Below, one piece after another: positions 56,990 to 64,000 of a stretch of 64,000 nucleotides of DNA; the stretch's first letter is position 1, and every line of letters starts with the position of its first letter. The translations under genes and the position numbers were made by a program. The notes under the pieces were generated by a model. That model was not told where the DNA came from. It saw only the letters and a list, made by a program, of their open reading frames with translations, and ran no database searches. Where the stretch lies: positions 1 through 64,000 of the forward strand of contig JADDOH010002614.1 of NCBI GenBank assembly GCA_016648135.1. The letters are read 5' to 3'. This DNA comes from Agrypnia vestita. Lineage: Eukaryota; Arthropoda; Insecta; Trichoptera; Phryganeidae.

Positions 56990-57225
56990 ATCATAGAAGT
57001 CTCACAGAGACGAAGCTATTTATATGAGAAACGTGTATGGAAGTCTTTTATAGGATGTCCCTGGGATTACGAACTGTAATGCGGATGTCCTTACGATGGA
57101 ATTGGTAAACGTTGCAAAGCCAGCTCATACAGGTGGTAAGCCCTGGGTCATCCTATAAAAAAGACATCCACGCACGTTCATCATATAAATACCTTCGTTT
57201 CTGTGTGACCTCTCTAATTTATCGA
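56990..57225. repeat. Family R2 fold-back
   Basis: The left half starts GAAGTCTCACAGAGACGAAG and the right half ends CTTCGTTTCTGTGTGACCTC, i.e. two R2 5' regions in inverted orientation meeting near 57100. Confidence 0.7.
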
Positions 57226-57229
57226 ATTC

Positions 57230-57865
57230 ATTTGCTTAACCCAACCTAATTCATTTTTACTATATTTATTTTATTTATATTATTAATATTTATCTTAAAT
57301 GCATTTTGGTTGTCACTTTCATTTTATACGTAATGTTTATATTAAATATCCGGTTTTGAAAACAATCATTTCCTTCTCCAACATATAAATATAATATTTT
57401 GTTTACAAAATCCTTCAATCTGATTAAATAAATATATAAAAACATTGTGCAATGAAAATTATTCAGGATGGGATTGGTGGTAAAAGTTTATTTTCGTACT
57501 TGATTACTTTAACGTGCTTTTCTTATTTCTAAAGATTGCAAATTAATTCAACTTTTTTGAAGGCCATCACTATTAACATTTATTAGACAAATACAATTTT
57601 TTATCAAAAGTATGACGCTTTTCATTAAGCGATACAAAAATTCTGAAATTCAATTATTATTTTCATATTTCAAAAGCAGTCAAAAAAAATAAAGGAAATT
57701 ATTGATTCCAAAACTGGTTTTTTTAATATATTAACTCACGTCGTTAAATAAAAATTACAATTTTATTAATTAGAAAACTTTAAATTAACTTTTTGATGAC
57801 AGAAACGAGATAAATAAAATGCGATAAAAAAATGGAGACATCGACTTGTGCATGAATGACTATTG
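57230..57865. other. No feature seen
   Basis: AT-rich unique sequence. Confidence 0.4.
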
Positions 57866-57869
57866 TTAA

Positions 57870-58032
57870 AACAATTAGCAGCTTGCTGGTCTGGACTGGT
57901 AAATAAAAAAACTATCAGTTTGCTGGTCTATTAAATAAAACATTCGTCTATTGATCCAGAAGTCGGTGGTTCTAGCACCATTCCAGGGGAATACGTATCG
58001 TGTGTTCACATTTCTATTTAAAAAAAATCGAA
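57870..58032 (+). mobile_element. SINE-A-like relic (plus), rearranged
   Basis: Two copies of AGnTTGCTGGTCT (57880 and 57918), ATTGATCCAGAAGTCGGTGG, GTTCTAGCACC in the box B position, and GTGTTCACATTTCTATTTAAAAAAA. Head duplicated and body deleted. Confidence 0.5.
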
Positions 58033-58039
58033 ACCTTTA

Positions 58040-58245
58040 ATGTCTTGGACATATAAGATACATAGAGCATCAAATTTTGCATACCATATTGCAGGGGAAG
58101 ATCTCTAGAATTCCGGACCCTAGAAGATGGAGAACATTATGGATGAATAACTTGACCAGTTTACTGCTGAACTATTCCGACGCATCTCAACATAAAATAC
58201 TGAACAAGACACGAGAAGAAGAAGAAAGTGTATTTTTATTCATTA
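58040..58245 (+). pseudogene. Non-LTR C-terminal relic, fourth family
   Basis: One frame reads LGHIRYIEHQILHTILQGKI, then PDPRRWRTLWMNNL, matching the LGHVxRxxxxxxxxxxLQGKIEGxRxRGRxxxxWLxNI block of non-LTR C-termini. Ends in a GAAGAAGAAGAA run at 58211-58225. Confidence 0.55.
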
Positions 58246-58609
58246 CATTCTTTCAATTGTGGATACAAATTGTACAACATTTTGTATTCGCAATTAGGAT
58301 TTTGTTATAAAAGGAAATATTTTCGGAATATATTTCCAGACATAAATAAAAAATATGCGACTAATTGATCGATATTAACTTGTTTTTAGTCTTTTAACTC
58401 CGAGTGATCAAATGTTCAGGGATTCGAAATTCATCCCAAGTTTCACAACACAAACGTTAAGTTACCTTTGAAAAAGCTATCAATATTATTGCAACTTGAC
58501 ATGTCATAATATTATATTCAAATTGACATTGTATTCAGTGAACGCAACTATATTTGAAAAATAATATTTATATATCACATACATGTATGGATGTAAATAT
58601 ACATATTGT

Positions 58610-58790
58610 AAATAGTACAGTACCACGAAAATAACAAATGGGAAAAGCGGAAGAAAAGGGGTCCGTAATATACAGCATCGTAAATCGAAGACGTCAATAG
58701 ATTGGACACTTTTATAAGCCCAATGCGTATCTCAGAAATGTTATTTAGGGAAATATTGAGACAAAAAGAAGAAGAAGAAAGGAAGAAATG
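58610..58790 (+). pseudogene. Possible non-LTR C-terminal relic
   Basis: Broken frames read NRRRQ*IGHFYKPNAYLRN and ETKRRRRKE, loosely following RRxQWxGHxxRxNxxLRxxxEGKxxGKRxRGR, and end in a GAAGAAGAAGAA run like the 58040 relic. Weak. Confidence 0.3.
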
Positions 58791-58951
58791 CATATGCCAA
58801 TTTTTTTTATGTTGAATGTATTATTTTTGGCTTGGATATAGATGAACGAGAATATCTACAGATAAATTCTGAGTGGTTACCAGTGCAAAACGAATATAAT
58901 AATGTTAATAAAATGGATCTTTTATATGAAAGAATAAGCTATGTATATTAC

Positions 58952-59200
58952 TTTACACACAGCACTTTTCTTAGCCTCGTTACAACGATGATATGCAAAC
59001 TTGAATTAATTTCGTTGTAAATTCATTTAAAATGTTGGATTGAGTTTAAAAATGCTAACAAATTTTTATATAATTTTTATACAATATTATTTTACACACA
59101 GCACTTTTCTTAGCCTCGTTACAACGATGATATGCAAACTTGAATTAATTTCGTTGTAAATTCATTTAAAATGTTGGATTGAGTTTAAAAATGCTAACAA
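58952..59200. repeat. Exact 110-bp direct duplication
   Basis: 58952-59061 is repeated without a difference at 59091-59200 (offset 139), separated by 29 AT-rich bases. No differences were seen by eye, so the duplication is recent. Confidence 0.9.
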
Positions 59201-59359
59201 TTTTTATTCATTTACTCCAAATGACGACTTTTCATAAGGGTCGGTTTTGAAACTGAACGATTCAATTACATCTCGACAAAAGACCACTCCACAATTCCAA
59301 ATTATTTCATTAGACCGTCTGCAAATAATAATCTAAAGGATTGTACTTAACATTTCTCT

Positions 59360-59800
59360 CGAAAGAAACTTGAAACTCGAGGAGAACTTAACTCTAATGA
59401 AAATTGCGTTAACGAATCAAATTCAAAGTCCAGCAGCCGAAAACGCTACGTCCCGAGGAAAACAATTCTTCAAGTTGCACTCTCCCGGCGAACTCGCCAC
59501 CATAATAAATCAGTCTGCCCGGAAAAAATGTGCTAATTCAAATTTATGGTTATTTTTGCACTTCAGAATCGTCCATAGAAAACATTCGCCGAAAGTTTTA
59601 TTATGCCCCTAATGAAAAAGGATTTTTTTAACCTTTGGCGATAACTTTCATGCGAAAACCTCAAAAAAAGTTTTGAGAACAAAAAACCCGCGGGCGGTGT
59701 ACAAAAGAACCCCGGCGTTTTATTGCTTTCATTAGGGGTGAAGAGAATGGGCACATTTTGAGGAAAAGCCCCTTTTCTTTGTACATAGAGAGTAAGCGGG
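59360..59800. other. GC-raised single-copy island 8
   Basis: Unique, with CGGCGAACTCGCCACCATAA and AACCCGCGGGCGGTGTAC. Frames on both strands (80 and 106 codons) overlap without recognisable domains. Confidence 0.35.
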
Positions 59801-59809
59801 TAATGGATA

Positions 59810-60370
59810 AATACAAGTAGGAATTCCGCAGACGTAATATAATAAGCTGCTAGAAAAATGGGGTATGCTAATAAAATTTTCAATTGCTTTTTTATATGCC
59901 GGCCGAAAATAACGCGTGTGTCTTGTGAATGAGATTAAATCTAATACAAAAATAACTATTACGATTATACGCAGAAGAATATTAGCTGTTTTCTTCAAAA
60001 TGAAACTGATTTTTATTTTTCTTTCAGTAAAAAAATATGTAAAAACATTATAATGTCAAGATGAACGCATAACAATGATGCAATTAATCGGAAAACGTTT
60101 TTCTTTTATCTATTTCAATAAATTGTTTGCAGAAATTTACGTGGGTTTGATGTTGTAAGTGTTTTTTTTCTGGTACGTTGCATTTTCTCAAGTTTTCAAA
60201 AAGATCAAGTATATTTAGCCCGTTTTATTCCGGACCATGTACATAAATAATGAAACGGTTTCTGAGCTCGTTATCTTTTTGGCACAGTCAAGGACATCGT
60301 ATAAAAATTATTTTAATTTATTAAAAAAAAAATCCTCAAAGGAGTGTTGATTTTTCTTTGAGTATTTTTA
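59810..60370. other. No feature seen
   Basis: AT-rich unique sequence. Confidence 0.4.
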
Positions 60371-60379
60371 ATTTGCTAA

Positions 60380-60870
60380 AATGTTTAGGGTTATTTGTTT
60401 TTACCCTGGAAAGGGATGAAAGCATTTCGGAAACACCGCAAACGGCTTAATTCCGCGCCCGTTTCAAGGAAGTGACGCAACAAATTCGAAAATAAATTAT
60501 CGCCTTTGTCCCGTTGTAATTCACCGGGGTCTTCATTCAAATCTCCACCCGCTTGAAAATAACAATATTTTCGGACGATTAAGTGTTTAAATATTTTTAT
60601 TGTGTGTTATTAAAACGTCGGGCCTAATTAATGGGGCCGTTTCACAAGCCTCGAGAGCACGGCTAGAGTACAATGAGGCCATATAACGAGCCCAGTATTC
60701 AGTTATTCTCCGGGGGGGCTGTGATTTAAGCCACATTTTAAGCCCCTCCGTACGCCATACGACCGCACGGCTTAACCCTGCCTACGAGCCTGCTCGCATA
60801 CCAAATTCTACCCTATTCCGCACCACTTTTACACGGAGCGAACGTGTTACTACACTTTTACCGTTAAGTA
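60380..60870. other. GC-raised single-copy island 9
   Basis: Unique, with AACGTCGGGCCTAATTAATG and CTCCGGGGGGGCTGTGATTT. The mix of AT-rich homeodomain-type cores (TAATTAAT) with GC-rich blocks, and stops in every frame, suits a regulatory element better than an exon. Confidence 0.35.
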
Positions 60871-60874
60871 TATG

Positions 60875-61300
60875 AGTTATGCGACTCAACGCCAACCCAA
60901 ATATATTTGACTCTGTTTCTTCTTTGCTTTTCGAAATGAATCATGGAGTGGTTGCTGCGTGATAAGGACACGCTATCAATTAATGCGTCGGGCATCCCTG
61001 AATTTCTGGACCTCTGGATTCAGAGCAACCATTTTTCGCATTAAATTTACCCTTATTGAATGGACATTCAATACAATTCAAAATAAAAACATGTTTCTTT
61101 GTCCTTCAACATTTTCAATTAATTGTTTTATAAGAAAATAATGTTATATAAGAACAGAATAAATAAATTATTGTTAATAAAAATATGCGCATCAAATTTT
61201 AATTGAAAAAATGAGATTCAAGCAAATGTAGGACAAAAATTATCTTGTGTAATTTTGTGAAAGGTTATTTTAAATTATATTAAAAAATTATAGTTTTGTT
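60875..61300. other. No feature seen
   Basis: AT-rich unique sequence. Confidence 0.4.
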
Positions 61301-61310
61301 TATCCACATC

Positions 61311-61424
61311 ATTTATTTATTAGAACAATTAGAATGTTTTCGATGCTAACCCCATCATCTTTAGTAATTTTACTAAAGATGATGCGTCAGTATCAAAAAA
61401 GGTTCTAATTGTAATAAATAAATA
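61311..61424. repeat. Long palindrome, third hammerhead-like family
   Basis: Arms 61311-61366 and 61369-61424 meet at TTTAGTAA-TT-TTACTAAA. Each arm reads outward as TTACTAAAGATGATG, a stem-loop, then A-rich GAAAA-like sequence and TTCTAATTGT, paralleling 50453-50479. The core is changed to CTAAAGA, so this is a decayed inverted pair. Confidence 0.65.
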
Positions 61425-61429
61425 GTGAA

Positions 61430-62895
61430 AGTAAACAAATTATCATTTTTTTTATAAAATTAGGATGCTCAGTAATCATCGTAAAATTTATAATTGTGCT
61501 GAAACATTTATATTCATTAAAATAATATAACGATGTTACCACAGTTAGTAAAACTGGAAGCATAAATATAATTAAGCTTTCAACCTTGTAATTTAACAAG
61601 GTTATTTATTTACTTTATTTGCATGAGAAAATTATATAATTTTATAATATATACAAATTAGATTCTCGAGGTTTTCAAATAATATGTATTTTGATTTGAT
61701 GACACAGAATTAATCTCTAAACGTCTAAAGAATAGTAAGATATCTTATTAAAATTTATTATTACAGTGAGCATGTTTAAAACATCGATTAGAGATTGAAA
61801 GTTTAAATACTATCTTATTATAATTTACGCGTAGTTAACATCTTAAAAACTTTACTATTATTTTAAAGTATGTGGAACATATTATTATAATAAAATATTA
61901 TAAAAATCAAACAGAAGTTGGATAGAATTGTTTACTTATACAGTTATATACGTACCAGAACAGTTTTCTTGCTCAAGTTTCTTTAGAGTTTAGAAAATAT
62001 TTTTCTAGTGATAGTTCATTCGCATTTTCTGTATATATTTGAAAGATTGATTTTTATTTTACTAAATTGAAATACATAAAAATGATTAACAAAGTGAAGA
62101 TCCAAAGATTACTATCGTTTTACTCCAAAGATACCTAATAAAGTAGCTCTTTTTTTATTAAACCTACAGATGTATTGATTTATGGTAAAGTTATATTGAA
62201 ATTATAGAAGAAGTATGTTTATTACTACATTTTTAAATTGGCGAATTTTTTTCCCGTATTTTCCGATTTAAAACTTCAATTTGAATAACGCTACGTCAAA
62301 TGTATGTAGTTTTTTGGGCAAAATTTTGGTATAACCCATATGTAATAGTTATATTAGCTTTATACGCCATATTTAAAGGGCTAACTCATCCATTTGAAAC
62401 TACCCCATTTGAAATATAAAAAGGTCGAAATACCTTTTTTTATGAAAAGCTTACAAAAGTTGAATATAAAGGCAGACACATCACTATTTCCTTAAGGTTG
62501 ATGGTATAAAAATGAATAGAAAAGGTGCTCTTTAAGGATATAACGTAAGAGAGGTTTTTATAAAAAGAGTTCGTTAAAACGTATAAAGAGAGTTCATATG
62601 ATTAAATTTAGTTTTTAATCCATTTATATAAAACGATAATTTATAATGTTACGTGATGTCTTAAAGGTTTAAGTATTATTTTTATTATATTTAAATGAAT
62701 TCATGTTAAACTTGCTTACCTAAATTTAATAATGTAAGATATGCTAAATGTCACTTCTAATTCTTTACAATCTCACCATCGTAATTAACAAGCAACGAAA
62801 AGATAAAAACAGTTTAATACTATGTTTTCAATCACTTAAAACACGCACTTCAATCAACTGTCAAACTTATTAAATCAAAGATAAAATCTCCTCCC
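61430..62895. other. No feature seen
   Basis: AT-rich unique sequence with no shared repeat or coding signal. Confidence 0.45.
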
Positions 62896-62899
62896 CCGA

Positions 62900-63420
62900 A
62901 ATCGTCCGTTAGATTAATTGAAAGGCTGGAATATTAACACCACTCGCAGCGGAAACTCGGAAACATGACAGCCGCTGCTCGGGGGCCACTTCAATAATTA
63001 ATTCGCCGGTTGATATTAATAAGTCCGTAAAGTAAAAATGTACGTCCTCCCTCGCGCTGCGCCCGCAACATTAAGGCTTGCCGGGCGGGTGGGTGCGGGT
63101 GGCGCGGCCGCTACGCGACGGACCTTCCACGCAGAGTAGTGCCCCGAGCCGCCGTCGGGTGGAGACTGGCGCTAGCGTGCACGGTCGGCTGCTTCCGGCG
63201 CCCGCCCGAGCGCTGCCGACCGACGACATCCGCCGGCACCCGCCTCCCCCGGCCGCCCCCGGAAGGCTCCGTGCTCCCTTGCCCTGTAAATTCTCGATTA
63301 TGTGCCGCCGGATTTTCCGTTTTCGGAGAGAATCATACAAAGAATTCTAGCGTTCGTACAAAAGAACGACAGACATGTAGGGAAAATGGATGAGTAAATG
63401 AAAGGTTCGCGCTCCTTCCG
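62900..63420. other. GC-rich island 10, the most CpG-dense part of the window
   Basis: 63040-63300 is strongly GC- and CpG-rich (for example GGGTGGCGCGGCCGCTACGC). Frames of 84 to 90 codons are open on three frames across both strands and give low-complexity Arg/Pro/Ala peptides, the usual signature of GC-rich non-coding DNA. Could be a CpG-rich promoter or regulatory element; no start site or splice structure could be shown. Confidence 0.4.
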
Positions 63421-64000
63421 TGGCTAATTTGCCTCTGCACCGCACTTCTAAGTGCAGAATAAATGTGAATTTGAAGTTAATAAAATATAAAATCATAAAA
63501 TAACTTTAAAGTTTAAAAAGTAATTAATATTTTTTTATACTCATTTTTAAGTTACTTACAACCACCCTCTAAAAATTTAAAAAAAAATTTAATTTAGTAA
63601 TCAAGGTTTTAAGAAACATACTAGGCAGAGACTTGTTAAGAACTGCCTATTATGTTTTTGTATTATCAACTATTATATGATGAATATATAATAAAATTGT
63701 GACACTCAGGTTTTCATGATTTAGACACTGCAATTTTTTAAATACAAAGTTATTGATAAAGGACTTCAGGAAGGAAGCAGATTCAGCTTTCGATGCCAGT
63801 GACTGCATAATTTAGAAGAATTATTGTATCATCTTCATAACAAAAAAAATTATAAGACCTAACATGATATGAAGAGGGAGAAGCAGTACATCTTTTTGAT
63901 TGATTAAAGGATCATGGCGCACATTCTAAGCTCCTGGAATTATACAATATCTTGAAGGCCACTACTTTACTTTATAGTTTTTCTTCCTATCTCTACTATG
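63421..64000. other. AT-rich right flank
   Basis: No feature seen. Confidence 0.4.

Noticed and set aside
63078..63393. Overlapping 84-90 codon open frames in GC-rich DNA
   Set aside because: Open on both strands, Arg/Pro/Ala-rich, no domain or splice context; expected by chance in CpG-dense sequence.

Overview
The window reads as a gene-poor, AT-rich stretch of an insect nuclear genome. The evidence is a (TTAGG)n telomere-type array, a mariner element, Penelope-like (PLE) and non-LTR retroelement relics, Helitron-like termini, several tRNA-derived SINE families, and no bacterial or organellar gene content. The order is not resolved; Lepidoptera or Coleoptera would both fit. No convincing host protein-coding exon, rRNA or functional tRNA was recognised. 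The only near-complete coding region is a mariner transposase (22812-23828), and it carries two compensating one-base indels.

Layout. 1-1430: a hammerhead-like relic, then a Helitron-like 3' end followed by 112-bp tandem repeats packed with heat-shock-element pentamers. 2.7-6.5 kb: two PLE relics with GIY-YIG endonuclease remnants and hammerhead-like motifs, a perfect 30-bp palindrome and local duplications. 4.8-9 kb: three copies of an anonymous family (R1), a SINE and a copy of family R2. 9.4-15 kb: GC-raised single-copy islands, an interstitial telomeric array inserted between 43-bp direct repeats, and a non-LTR relic. 15-22 kb: mostly unique AT-rich DNA with two non-LTR relics. 22.6-23.9 kb: mariner. 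24.7-30.7 kb: non-LTR 3' ends and SINEs. 31.2-32.1 kb: an 888-bp element with terminal inverted repeats (TIRs). 36.1 kb: a 43-bp minisatellite. 38.2-47 kb: the longest non-LTR C-terminal ORF, fold-back repeats carrying hammerhead motifs, a small MITE, a dimeric tRNA-derived SINE, a SINE nested in R2 and a short Helitron. 48-58 kb: more R1, R2, non-LTR, SINE and Helitron relics and a 504-bp TIR element. 59-63.4 kb: a recent 110-bp duplication and several GC-raised islands.

Two themes stand out. First, hammerhead-type ribozyme cores (CUGANGA, stem II, GAAA) recur about ten times in at least three sequence families, usually beside PLE relics and often inside inverted repeats. Second, single-copy GC-raised islands sit in the repeat-filled desert and look like candidate conserved non-coding or regulatory DNA. 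All boundaries were judged by eye from sequence comparison within this window; no database search was possible.
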